A program made the position numbers and the translations under genes. From positions 930,001-994,000 of the forward strand of contig JABTUC010000001.1 of assembly GCA_015075545.1 (NCBI GenBank): a DNA stretch of 64,000 bases, read 5' to 3'. This DNA is from Ideonella sp. Its GTDB lineage: Bacteria > Pseudomonadota > Gammaproteobacteria > Burkholderiales > Burkholderiaceae_C. Positions within the stretch are counted from its first letter, which is position 1. The number at the start of each line of letters is the position of its first letter. Of this stretch, positions 43,741 through 51,881 are shown in pieces. The notes under the pieces were generated by a model that worked only from the letters and a program-made list of their open reading frames with translations, was not told the origin of the DNA and did no database searches.

Positions 43741-44589
43741 TCAGCTCCTCCGCTCGGGGATGTGGCGCTCGGCGGGCCCGTCGTAGTAGGCGCCGAGCGC
43801 GTCGGGAATGATGCGCAGCGGCACGCCGTCGCGGATCTCCTCGGTGATGTGCGCCAGCAGTGCCATGCCGTAGCTGAGCGCACCGAGCCCGCCGATGACC
43901 AGCGGGTCGAAGCCGAGGTCGGCCAGCAGCGCCCCCAGCGCACCGGCGAGGTTGATCGGGATCTTGCGCCCCTTCAGCTCGGCCAGATGCGACTCGACGG
44001 CGTCGAGCATCTGGCCGTGCTCGCGCCAACCGCCCAGCTTCTGGGCGAGACGGCGCACGGTGATCGCGCGCGGCTCGGCCTCCTTGTGCAGCGGGTGGCC
44101 GAGCCCCGGCACGCGCCCGCGGCGCTCGCCCCACACCTGCATCACACGCGCACAGGCCTGCGCAGGCGGCAGCTTCCATCCGACCGCCTCGATCAGCATC
44201 TGCGCGGGCTCCTGCGGCGAGCCGGTGACAGAGCCTGAGGCCAGCATGCCGCTGGCCAGCGCCGGCACCGGCGAATCGGGAAAGGCCGACGCGGTGAAGC
44301 GCGCGGCGCCGACCGCCGCACTGATGAACTGCTGGTCGACACCGCTGCGCAGCACGAGGTCGAACAGGGCCGTCTCGCGGGCATCGGGCAGTTCGCCGCG
44401 CAGCACCAGGAACGCGGTCTCGGTGTAGTTGAGGCGCTCGATGATCTCCTCGACCGGATAGCCGCGCACCAATATGCGACCGTGGCCGGCGCGACTGATG
44501 CAGGTGCTCCAGTAGTCGCTCCAATCGCCCGAGGCGACGAACTCGCCGATCTGATGGCGCCGCCGGTGCGGCATCTGCGCTTGATTCAT
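43741..44589 (-). CDS. Citryl-CoA lyase-like protein (citrate synthase fold)
   Basis: A 282-residue member of the citrate synthase superfamily, shorter than true citrate synthases (about 420-430), as in citryl-CoA lyases. Conserved parts are ILVRGYPVEEIIERLNYTE, the catalytic-His segment VPGLGHPLHKEAEPR and GALGALLADLGFDPLVIGG. In this setting it probably cleaves or forms a C-C bond on a 3-hydroxy-acyl-CoA intermediate. The start overlaps the upstream stop by ATGA (44586-44589), so it is coupled to the DUF35 protein gene. Exact reaction unknown. Confidence 0.8.
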   Translation of the reverse strand: MNQAQMPHRRRHQIGEFVASGDWSDYWSTCISRAGHGRILVRGYPVEEIIERLNYTETAFLVLRGELPDARETALFDLVLRSGVDQQFISAAVGAARFTASAFPDSPVPALASGMLASGSVTGSPQEPAQMLIEAVGWKLPPAQACARVMQVWGERRGRVPGLGHPLHKEAEPRAITVRRLAQKLGGWREHGQMLDAVESHLAELKGRKIPINLAGALGALLADLGFDPLVIGGLGALSYGMALLAHITEEIRDGVPLRIIPDALGAYYDGPAERHIPERRS

Positions 44590-44984
44590 GAGGGCTCTCC
44601 TTGCCTGGCCGCATCGGCGGTAGGGGCGACGCCATCGGGTTCGAACAGCGCCAGCACGCGCTCGCCCCTGCGCTCGAAACGTGCTCGCACCGGCATGCCG
44701 ACACGCACCGATTCGGGTGCGCAGCCGACGACGTTGGAAATCATGCGTGGCCCTTCGGCCAGTGCGATCAGCGCGATCACGTAAGGCGGTACGAAGCCAG
44801 GGTCGTACTGCTGTCGATAGATGGTGAAAGTGGCGACGCTGCCGCGGCCCGAAAGCGCGCGCGTCGCGAAGCCGGCAGACCAGCAGCGTGGGCACACCGG
44901 GCCGCTCGGCAGGAACAGGTGTCCGCACGTCTTGCAGACCGCAGCCTCGAGCCGCGGCGACGGAGTGTCGTGCGCCAGGCTCAT
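44586..44984 (-). CDS. DUF35 OB-fold/zinc-ribbon protein, acyl-CoA associated
   Basis: A 132-residue two-part protein. A rubredoxin-like zinc ribbon at residues 17-34 (CKTCGHLFLPSGPVCPRC) is followed by an OB-fold with the DUF35 pattern FTIYRQQYDPGFVPPYVIAL. DUF35 proteins form complexes with thiolase-like partners, for example in steroid side-chain degradation, where the pair acts as a retro-aldolase. The thiolase-like gene lies 3 bp upstream, so a complex is likely. Confidence 0.88.
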   Translation of the reverse strand: MSLAHDTPSPRLEAAVCKTCGHLFLPSGPVCPRCWSAGFATRALSGRGSVATFTIYRQQYDPGFVPPYVIALIALAEGPRMISNVVGCAPESVRVGMPVRARFERRGERVLALFEPDGVAPTADAARQGEPS

Positions 44985-44987
44985 GGC

Positions 44988-46121
44988 TCAGACGCCCAGC
45001 ACCAGCGTGGCATGGCTGTTCATGCCCAGCCCATGGCCAGTGACCAGCGCCACTTCGGCGCCCGCCACCTGGCGTGCACCGGCCGCACCGCGCAGTTGGC
45101 GCACCGCTTCGGTGACGTGCAGCATGCCGCCGCCATAGCCCTCGGCCAGCAGCCCGCCGCTGGGGTTGACCGCCAGCGAGCCACCCGGGCCGATGCGGCC
45201 ACCGGCAACGAAGTCACCGGCCTGACCTGCGGGGCAGAAACCGTAGGCCTCGAGCTGCATCAGCACGACGATCGTGAAGCAGTCGTAGAGCATCGCCACG
45301 TCGACATCGGCCGCACTCAGCCCGGCGCGCGCCAGTGTGGCCGGGCCACAACGCGCGGCGGGCAGTGTGTCGAAGTGCGAGGGGTTCGAGAACGTGCCCA
45401 GGCTGTGCGCCTGGCCCATGCCGAGAACGCGCACCGCGCGATGACGCAGATCCACCGCGCGCTCGGCCGCGCACACCACGACCGCTGCGGCGCCGTCGGA
45501 AATCAGACAGCAATCGGCCTTGCGCAGCGGCTCGACCAGCATGCGCGAGGCGAAGTACCCCTCCATGTCGAGCGGCTGCCTCAACTGCGCATGGGGTGTA
45601 CGCGCCGCATGCGCGCGCGCCGCGATCGCCACCTCGGCGAACGCCTGCGCTCGCGTGCCGTAGAGGGCCATGTGCCGCTGCGCTGCCAGCGCGTGCAGCC
45701 CTGCCGCGCCGAAGAATCCGAACACCGCCTCGTCGCCGCGGCCGTAGGCAAACGAGCCCGGGCTCGACAGCGCGGTGTCACCATAGACGCACAGGCACAC
45801 CTCGCACAGGTCGGCCTCGATCGCCATCGCGGCGCGCTGAATGCTGCCCAGGCTGGAGGCGCCGCCGAGGATCTCGGTGCCGGCATAGGCCGGATCGAGG
45901 CCGAGCGCGCGACCCAGGCGCAGATAGTGCGGCTCGATGCCTAGCAGCACGCCCTGCGCCGGCCCGGGGTCGGTAACCAGCCCGTCGATGTCGTCCGGGA
46001 TCAGGCCCGCATCGTCGACCGCCAGCCGTGCTGCCTGGGCTTCCAACTCGAGCGCGCTGTGCCCCGCCAGACGGCCGAACGCCGTCTGCCCGATCCCGGC
46101 GATGACGATCGATTTCGCCAT
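44988..46121 (-). CDS. Thiolase-like protein (SCP-x/Ltp2 type), nucleophilic Cys absent
   Basis: A 377-residue thiolase-superfamily protein, begun by VIAGIGQTAFGR. At the position where thiolases keep the nucleophilic Cys, it has GGASSLGS (86-93), with no Cys. The C-terminal segment is GHGLGMNSHATLVLG, lacking the CxG motif of true thiolases. These losses match lipid-transfer/Ltp2-like members that act as aldolases with a DUF35 partner, and such a partner is encoded next. Alternatively it could be a non-catalytic acyl-CoA binding protein. First gene of the minus arm, divergent from the acyl-CoA dehydrogenase arm. Confidence 0.85.
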   Translation of the reverse strand: MAKSIVIAGIGQTAFGRLAGHSALELEAQAARLAVDDAGLIPDDIDGLVTDPGPAQGVLLGIEPHYLRLGRALGLDPAYAGTEILGGASSLGSIQRAAMAIEADLCEVCLCVYGDTALSSPGSFAYGRGDEAVFGFFGAAGLHALAAQRHMALYGTRAQAFAEVAIAARAHAARTPHAQLRQPLDMEGYFASRMLVEPLRKADCCLISDGAAAVVVCAAERAVDLRHRAVRVLGMGQAHSLGTFSNPSHFDTLPAARCGPATLARAGLSAADVDVAMLYDCFTIVVLMQLEAYGFCPAGQAGDFVAGGRIGPGGSLAVNPSGGLLAEGYGGGMLHVTEAVRQLRGAAGARQVAGAEVALVTGHGLGMNSHATLVLGV

Positions 46122-46125
46122 GGTC

Positions 46126-46158
46126 TTGATTATTGCACGTAAACTGAGTGATACTCAA
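46126..46158. promoter_or_regulatory. Divergent promoter region with inverted-repeat operator
   Basis: Plus strand: -35 TTGATT (46126-46131), 17-bp spacer, -10 TGATAC (46149-46154). Minus strand: -35 TTGAGT (46158-46153), 18-bp spacer, -10 AATAAT (46134-46129). The perfect inverted repeat TGAGT-GAT-ACTCA (46145-46157) overlaps the plus -10 and the minus -35. One bound repressor could block both arms. The TetR gene at 51882 is the obvious candidate. Confidence 0.6.
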
Positions 46159-46209
46159 CCGTCGCTGACGGCACGGCGATCGAGCGCGACAGCAACCGGG
46201 GAGACGAGC

Positions 46210-47355
46210 GTGGACAGAACTTGGAGCGAGGAGCACGAACTGCTGAGGCGATCGCTGCGCGACTACGTGCACGAGCGCGTCACGCCGAACGTGCTGGCCT
46301 GGGAGGCGGCCGGCGAAGTGCCGCGCAGCCTGTTCACCGATCTGGCCGCGCTCGGCGTGCTCGGTCTGCGCCTGTCGCCGCAGTACGGCGGTGGCGGGCA
46401 GGACTTCTGGTTCACCGTCGTGTTGCTCGAGGAGCTGATGCGCTGCGGTTCGATCGGCGTGCCGGTGTCGGTGATGGCGCACGCCGAGTTCGCCACCATG
46501 CTGATCGACCGCTACGGCTCGCCGGCGCTGCGCGAAACCTATGTGCGTGGCGCCGCCGAGGGGCGCCTGATCGGCGCGCTCGGGGTTTCGGAGCCCGACG
46601 CCGGCAGCGACGTGGCCGCGCTGCGAACGCGCGCCGTGCGCGACGGCGATCACTACGTGATCAACGGTTCCAAGCTCTACATCAGCAACGGCACCATCGC
46701 CGACTACATCACGCTGGCGGTGCGCACCGGCGGCGCCGGCTCGCGCGGGCTGTCGGTGATCGTCGTGCCGGCCGACACCCCGGGGTTGCGACGGCAGCGG
46801 CTGCGCAAGCTCGGCACCCACGCCTCGGACACGGCCGAGCTGTTCTTCGAGAACTGCCGCGTGCCGGCCAGCCATCTGCTGGGCGCCGAGAACGACGGCT
46901 TCGGCATGATCATGTCGGGCTTCGAGGGCGAACGGCTGGTGCTGTCGGTGATGGCGTGCAGCCACGCGAGGCTGATGTTCGAGCAGGCGCGCGACTGGGG
47001 CCACCAGCGCCGCGCGTTCGGCCAGCCCCTGCTCGGCTTCCAGGTCTGGCAGCACCGGCTCGCCGACGTGCTGACGCGCATCGTTGCCGCCGAGGCGCTG
47101 ACGCTGCGCGGCATCGAACTGCACCTGCAGGGCCGCCCCGCGCAGTCGGAGATCTCGATGGCCAAGCTGTTCGCCACCGAGACCGCGCGCTTCGCCGCCA
47201 CCGAATGCGCCCAGATCCAGGGCGGCCTCGGCTACATGGAGGAGTGCCTGATGGGCCGGCTGCATCGTGATGCGCTGGCCATGACCATCGGCGCCGGATC
47301 GAGCGAGATCATGCGCGAGATCATCGCGCGCTCGAACCATCTGGTGGCGCAATGA
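46210..47355 (+). CDS. Acyl-CoA dehydrogenase, IVD/LCAD-like active site
   Basis: FAD-dependent alpha,beta-dehydrogenase of 381 residues. FAD and substrate segments are GALGVSEPDAGSDVAALRTRA and KLYISNGTIADYI; the C-terminal helix reads QGGLGYMEECLMGRLHRD. Near the end, GAGSSEIM lacks the Glu used by medium-chain enzymes, but GFEGERLVLSV in the middle places a Glu where isovaleryl- and long-chain enzymes keep their catalytic base. That suggests a branched or bulky acyl chain. GTG 46210 is the start. It overlaps the next gene by ATGA. Confidence 0.9.
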   Translation: MDRTWSEEHELLRRSLRDYVHERVTPNVLAWEAAGEVPRSLFTDLAALGVLGLRLSPQYGGGGQDFWFTVVLLEELMRCGSIGVPVSVMAHAEFATMLIDRYGSPALRETYVRGAAEGRLIGALGVSEPDAGSDVAALRTRAVRDGDHYVINGSKLYISNGTIADYITLAVRTGGAGSRGLSVIVVPADTPGLRRQRLRKLGTHASDTAELFFENCRVPASHLLGAENDGFGMIMSGFEGERLVLSVMACSHARLMFEQARDWGHQRRAFGQPLLGFQVWQHRLADVLTRIVAAEALTLRGIELHLQGRPAQSEISMAKLFATETARFAATECAQIQGGLGYMEECLMGRLHRDALAMTIGAGSSEIMREIIARSNHLVAQ

Positions 47356-48143
47356 GCTTGAAGCGCGAAGTCCGCGACGCGATCCTCGTGCTGACGATCG
47401 ACCGCCCGGCGGCGCGCAATGCGCTCGACGCCGCGACGCAGGCCGCGTTGCTCGACGAATGGCGCCGCTTTCGCGACGACGACTCGCTGCGCGTGGTGGT
47501 GCTCACCGGGGCCGGCGACGCGGCGTTCTGCGCCGGCGCCGACCTGAAGGAGCTGGGCGCCTATTACCGCTCGATGACGCCGATCCAGCGCCGCGAGCGC
47601 GCCGAACGCGAACCGGGGCTGGGTGCGATCACGCGCCACTTCGACCCGCGCAAGCCATCGATCGCCGCGATCAACGGCGCCTGCCTCGCAGGCGGGCTCG
47701 AACTGGCGCTGGCCTGCGACATCCGCGTCGCCGCCGAGCATGCGCGCTTCGGCCTGCCCGAAGTCTGTCGCGGCATCCTGCCCGGCGCCGGGGGCACGCA
47801 GCGGCTGCCGCGCGCGCTGCCGCTCGGCGTGGCGATGGAGATGATCCTCAGCGGTGCGCCGATCGACGCCGAGGCGGCCTTGCGCTGGGGGCTGGTGAGC
47901 CGCGTCGTCCCGGCCGCCGCGTTGCTCGACTGCGCGCTCGAGATCGCCGCGCGCATCGCCGCCAACGGCCCGCTGGCCGTGCGCGCGGCGCGCGATGCCA
48001 TCTACCAGGGCCGCGATCTGCCGCTCGATGCCGCGCTGCGGCTCGAGCAGTACACCGCCGAGCCGCTGCGCCTGAGCGAAGACGCCGCCGAGGGCGTGCG
48101 CGCCTTCGTCGAGAAACGCCCTGCGAAATTCACCGGCCGCTGA
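47352..48143 (+). CDS. Enoyl-CoA hydratase with both catalytic glutamates
   Basis: Crotonase-fold hydratase of 263 residues. The oxyanion-hole segments are AFCAGADLKEL (about 60) and NGACLAGGLELALACD (about 110). The two catalytic Glu are present, in GLPEVCRGILPGAGGTQRLP and in GVAMEMILSG, as in mitochondrial enoyl-CoA hydratase. It follows the dehydrogenase with a 4-bp overlap, giving consecutive oxidation and hydration steps of beta-oxidation. Confidence 0.92.
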   Translation: MSLKREVRDAILVLTIDRPAARNALDAATQAALLDEWRRFRDDDSLRVVVLTGAGDAAFCAGADLKELGAYYRSMTPIQRRERAEREPGLGAITRHFDPRKPSIAAINGACLAGGLELALACDIRVAAEHARFGLPEVCRGILPGAGGTQRLPRALPLGVAMEMILSGAPIDAEAALRWGLVSRVVPAAALLDCALEIAARIAANGPLAVRAARDAIYQGRDLPLDAALRLEQYTAEPLRLSEDAAEGVRAFVEKRPAKFTGR

Positions 48144-48180
48144 CCCCGGCCGCCACCCACCGCCACTGGAGCACCACGAC

Positions 48181-49035
48181 ATGGCAAGACCCAAGATCGC
48201 GATCGACGGCTGGGCGACCTACATCTCGCCCGAAGGGGCGAAGAAGTGGCCGCCGGAGTTCCTGCACATCTTCCGCAAGTACAAGTGCCCGCCGAACATG
48301 TTCGACGGCGCGCCGCTGCAGTCGATGCTCGACGAAATGGATGCCGCGGGCGTCGACCGCATCGTGCTGTCGGCGTTCTTCTACGGCGGCCAGTGGGTGC
48401 TGAGCAACGAGGAGGTGGCGCAACTGGTGCGCAAGCACCCCGACCGCTTCATCGGCGCGGGCACCGTCAACATCATGCAGAAGCCGATGCAGGTGGTGCG
48501 CGAGGTGGAGTACCTCGTCAAGGAACTGGGGCTGCGCTGCCTGCGGCTGGAACCCTACATGTACGGCGACGGCATGACCGGGCTGCCGCCGAACGACAAG
48601 CACTACTGGCCGGTGTACATGAAGTGCAGCGAGCTCGGCGTCGCGGTGGCGATCCAGGTCGGGCACACCGGGCCGCTGCTGCCCTCGGAGTGCGGCCGGC
48701 CGATCTACCTCGACGAGGTGGCGCTGTCGTTTCCCGACCTGGCGATCCTCGGCTGCCACGTGGGCCAGCCGTGGCACGAGGAGATGATGGTGCTCGCCTG
48801 GAAGCACCCCAACGTCTACCTCGAGACCTCGGCGCGCGGTCCGCGCCAGTGGCCGCAATCGCTGGTGGAGTTCGCCAAGGGCTGGGGCCAGGACAAGGTG
48901 ATCTGGGCCACCGACTACCCGCTGCTCGGCTTCGATCGCACCTTGAGCGAACTCGAGGCGCTCGGCGTCAGCGACGAGGTGTACCGCAAGATCGTGCGCG
49001 ACAACCTGTTGCGCGCGCTGAAGCTGAAGCTGTGA
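48181..49035 (+). CDS. Amidohydrolase family 2 protein
   Basis: A 284-residue TIM-barrel hydrolase/decarboxylase of the amidohydrolase-2 family. Visible metal or catalytic segments are AIQVGHTGPLLPSECG, GCHVGQPWHEEMM (two His) and ATDYPLLGF (catalytic Asp) near the C-terminus. The N-terminal HxH metal pair is not seen (AIDGWATYIS instead), as happens in some family members. Such proteins hydrolyse ring-opened acids or decarboxylate. Its place inside a CoA-dependent degradation operon suggests ring cleavage or side-chain removal, but the substrate is unknown. Confidence 0.82.
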   Translation: MARPKIAIDGWATYISPEGAKKWPPEFLHIFRKYKCPPNMFDGAPLQSMLDEMDAAGVDRIVLSAFFYGGQWVLSNEEVAQLVRKHPDRFIGAGTVNIMQKPMQVVREVEYLVKELGLRCLRLEPYMYGDGMTGLPPNDKHYWPVYMKCSELGVAVAIQVGHTGPLLPSECGRPIYLDEVALSFPDLAILGCHVGQPWHEEMMVLAWKHPNVYLETSARGPRQWPQSLVEFAKGWGQDKVIWATDYPLLGFDRTLSELEALGVSDEVYRKIVRDNLLRALKLKL

Positions 49036-49082
49036 GTGCGGCCGACACCGACCAAGCGCGGCCGCAGCGCGCAGGCTCCTCG

Positions 49083-49523
49083 ATGACCGCCACCCAGTCG
49101 CTGCTCGATTCGATCGCCTATGTCGCGTGGCACGCCCAGGTGCTGCGCACCGAGGAGCCCGGTCGCGTCGTCGTCGGCCAGCCCGACCGGCCCGATCTGC
49201 ACAACTACTTCGGCACCACCCACGCCGGGGCGATTTACACCCTGGCCGAGACCGCCGCCGGCGTCGCCGCCGACGGCATTGCGCGACCGCTGGACGGATT
49301 CATCCTGCTCGGCGCCGCCGAAGTGCGCTACACGCGCCGCGCCGAAGGCGCGCTCGAGGCCGAAGCGCAACTCGACACCGCCACCGATCGCGCGGCGCTG
49401 GAGCGCGCCTTTGCCGCCGACGGGCGAGCGTCGCTGGCGGTCGCGGTGACGATCCGCGACCCGGGCGGTGCCACTGTCTTCGATGGAATCTTCCACTACG
49501 CCATGCGCAGGAGAAGCCGATGA
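49083..49523 (+). CDS. Hotdog-fold thioesterase (PaaI/DUF4442-like), first copy
   Basis: A 146-residue hotdog-domain protein with the family motif HNYFGTTHAGAIYTLAETAAG near residue 40 and RRAEGALEAEAQL later. It probably hydrolyses dead-end acyl-CoAs to free CoA. ATG 49083 is preferred, but GTG 49032, which overlaps the amidohydrolase stop (GTGA), would add 17 residues and couple translation. Its stop overlaps the next start by ATGA. Confidence 0.8.
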   Translation: MTATQSLLDSIAYVAWHAQVLRTEEPGRVVVGQPDRPDLHNYFGTTHAGAIYTLAETAAGVAADGIARPLDGFILLGAAEVRYTRRAEGALEAEAQLDTATDRAALERAFAADGRASLAVAVTIRDPGGATVFDGIFHYAMRRRSR

Positions 49524-50299
49524 CCGAATCCCTGTTGAGCGAGCGCCGCGGCAGCGTGCTGAGGCTGACGCTGAACCGACCCGACAAGCTCAATGCCATC
49601 GATGTGCCGCTGCTCGACGCATTGACCGCGGCGCTCGAGGCGGCCGAGCGCGACCCCGAGGTGCGCGCCATCGTGCTCGCGGGTGCGGGCCGCGCTTTCT
49701 GCGCCGGCGCCGACATCGGCCAGATGATCGAGCGCACACCCGACGACTGGGAGCGCACCGTCGACCACTACCTCGACCCGATCCGCGCCATCTCGCGCAT
49801 GGGCAAGCCGGTCGTCGCCAGGCTGCACGGCAACGTCTTCGGCGGCGGACTGGGGCTGGCCATCGCCTGCGACTTCCGCGTCGCCGCCGACGACGCGCGC
49901 TTCTGCGCGCCGTTCGTCAAGCTCGCGCTGGCCGGCTGCGACATGTCGGCAGGCTACTTCCTGCCGCGGCTGATCGGCCTGGGGCGCGCCACCGACATGA
50001 TGATGACGGCGCGCGTCGTCGAGGCGGGCGAAGCGCTGGCGATCGGCCTGGTCGGCCAGCTCGCCGCCGCCAGCGAACTCGATGCCGCGGTCGATGCGCT
50101 GGCCGGCAAGCTGGCCGCGTTCGCGCCGCGCACCACCGCGTTCACCAAGGCAGCGATCAGGCGCTCGGTCGACCGCGACATGGTGGCCGAGTTCGACTAC
50201 GAGATCTTCGCCCAGGTGCAGTGCCTGCAAAGCGCCGACCATCGCGAAGGCGTGGCCGCGTTCCGCGAGCGCCGCCCGCCGGTGTTCCGCGGCGTCTGA
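49520..50299 (+). CDS. Crotonase-family protein lacking the hydratase glutamates
   Basis: A 259-residue enoyl-CoA hydratase/isomerase family member. The oxyanion-hole motifs AFCAGADIGQMIE and HGNVFGGGLGLAIACDF are kept. At the two positions where hydratases carry Glu, this protein has FCAPFVKLALAGCDM and LGRATDMMMTARV, so neither Glu is present. It is therefore unlikely to be a plain hydratase; isomerase, lyase or hydrolase chemistry is more plausible. Coupled to both the upstream and, 11 bp away, the downstream thioesterase gene. Confidence 0.85.
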   Translation: MTESLLSERRGSVLRLTLNRPDKLNAIDVPLLDALTAALEAAERDPEVRAIVLAGAGRAFCAGADIGQMIERTPDDWERTVDHYLDPIRAISRMGKPVVARLHGNVFGGGLGLAIACDFRVAADDARFCAPFVKLALAGCDMSAGYFLPRLIGLGRATDMMMTARVVEAGEALAIGLVGQLAAASELDAAVDALAGKLAAFAPRTTAFTKAAIRRSVDRDMVAEFDYEIFAQVQCLQSADHREGVAAFRERRPPVFRGV

Positions 50300-50310
50300 G
50301 GTTCGCCGCC

Positions 50311-50733
50311 ATGGCGGAGGAAGCCATCGTCAAGCGCATCGAGTCGCGGCGCGACGCCGTGTGCGACAAGCTCGGCATCGAGTTCGGCTATGCCGCCGAC
50401 GGCGCCTGCCTGGCCAGGCTCGACGCCGGGCCGGATGCCTGCAACGTCTACGGCGTCGTGCACGGCGCGGTGCTGTTCGCGATGGCCGACACCGGCATGG
50501 GCTTCGCGCTGCTCGAGGCGCTCGGCGGCCAGCCGCTGCTCAGCAGCATCACCGTCACCGCCACCTACTTGCGCCCCGCAGCGCCCGGGCGCATCGAAGC
50601 GCGCGCCGCGGTGGCGCGGCTCGGGCGCTCGGTGGCTTTCCTGACCTGCGCGGTGCGCGACGGCCGCGGCGACGAATGCGCGCAGTTCTCGGGCGTGTTC
50701 CGCGTCCGCAGCGAAAGAGAGGGCAGTTCGTGA
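50311..50733 (+). CDS. Hotdog-fold thioesterase (PaaI-like), second copy
   Basis: A 140-residue hotdog-fold protein. The PaaI pattern is clear: VVHGAVLFAMADTGMGFALLEA near residue 50, ITVTATYLRPAAPGRIEARA, then GRSVAFLTCAV. It is more typical of phenylacetate-type thioesterase PaaI than the first copy in this operon. It probably recycles CoA from stalled intermediates. The stop (TGA 50731-50733) shares its last base with the next ATG. Confidence 0.87.
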   Translation: MAEEAIVKRIESRRDAVCDKLGIEFGYAADGACLARLDAGPDACNVYGVVHGAVLFAMADTGMGFALLEALGGQPLLSSITVTATYLRPAAPGRIEARAAVARLGRSVAFLTCAVRDGRGDECAQFSGVFRVRSEREGSS

Positions 50734-51875
50734 TGACCGACGTCGGACTCAGCGAAGAGGAAGTGCGCTTTCGCGACAGCGTGCGCGCGTTCGTCGACAA
50801 GCGCATCGCGCCCAACGCCACGCGCTGGGATCTGGAAGAGCGCTACCCGCGCGAGCTGTTCGCCGAGACGGGGGCGCTCGGCTGGCTCGGCGTCGGCTTT
50901 CCCGAGGAAGTCGGCGGCAGCGGCGGCGGCCCGGTGCTGTTCGCGCTGCTGTGCGCCGAGCTGGCGCGCGGTTCGGCCGCCGCGGCGCTCGGCCTGTACG
51001 TGCACAGCGCGCTCGCGTCGGCGGCGATCCTGCACCTGGGCAGCGCCGAGCAGCAGGCACGCTACCTGCCCGACGCGCTGGCCGGCAAGCGCGTGGGCTG
51101 CTGGGGTTACGCCGAGGCCGGCGCCGGCGCCGACGTCACCTGTGTGCGTACGCGCGCGCGCCGCGACGGCGACGCCTACGTGCTCGACGGCGCCAAGCTG
51201 TACATCACCAATTCGACCTTTGCCGACTTCATGGTGATCGTCGCGCAGACCGATCCCGAGCGCGGCTTGAAGGGCATGTCGCTGTTCGTCGTCGATCGCG
51301 GCACGCCCGGCGTGCGCACCGGTGCGCCGTTCAAGAAGCTCGGCATGGGTGCCTCGGAGATGACCGAGATCGTGTTCGACGGCGCGCGCATCGCGCTGGC
51401 CAACCGGCTCGGCGACGAGCATCTCGGATTCATCGCCGCACTGAAGGTGCTGACGCTCGGGCGCATCGCGTCGGCGGCTTTCGGCGTCGGCCTCGGGCGC
51501 GCCGCGCTCGACGAAGCGCTGCGCTACACTGCCGCGCGCATGCAGGGCGGCGCGCCGATCACCCGTCACCAGTTCGTGCGTTTCACGCTGGCTGACATGG
51601 CCACCCGGCTGCAGGCCGCCTGGCAGCTCACGCTGCACGCCGCGCGCACCGTCGAGGCCGGCGGCGACCACGACTGCGCCGCGGCGATGGCCAAGCTGTT
51701 CGCCACCGAGGCCTGCACCCACGTGTGCGAACGCGCGCTGCACCTGTGCGGCGCCGAGGGCTACATGCGCGAGAGCGCGGCGCAGCGCTTCTACCGCGAC
51801 TGCAAGGTGCTCGAGATCGGCGAGGGCACCAGCGAGATCCAGCGCGAGACCATCTTCAGACATATCGGAAGGTAG
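50733..51875 (+). CDS. Acyl-CoA dehydrogenase, medium/short-chain-like active site
   Basis: A 380-residue FAD-dependent dehydrogenase. Segments GYAEAGAGADVTCVRTRARR and KLYITNSTFADFMVIV contact FAD and substrate. The C-terminal EIGEGTSEIQRETIF keeps the Glu that is the catalytic base in medium- and short-chain enzymes, unlike the dehydrogenase at 46210. Two dehydrogenases with different base positions in one operon imply two different acyl-CoA substrates in the pathway. TGATG overlap with the preceding thioesterase. Confidence 0.92.
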   Translation: MTDVGLSEEEVRFRDSVRAFVDKRIAPNATRWDLEERYPRELFAETGALGWLGVGFPEEVGGSGGGPVLFALLCAELARGSAAAALGLYVHSALASAAILHLGSAEQQARYLPDALAGKRVGCWGYAEAGAGADVTCVRTRARRDGDAYVLDGAKLYITNSTFADFMVIVAQTDPERGLKGMSLFVVDRGTPGVRTGAPFKKLGMGASEMTEIVFDGARIALANRLGDEHLGFIAALKVLTLGRIASAAFGVGLGRAALDEALRYTAARMQGGAPITRHQFVRFTLADMATRLQAAWQLTLHAARTVEAGGDHDCAAAMAKLFATEACTHVCERALHLCGAEGYMRESAAQRFYRDCKVLEIGEGTSEIQRETIFRHIGR

Positions 51876-51881
51876 ACCACC

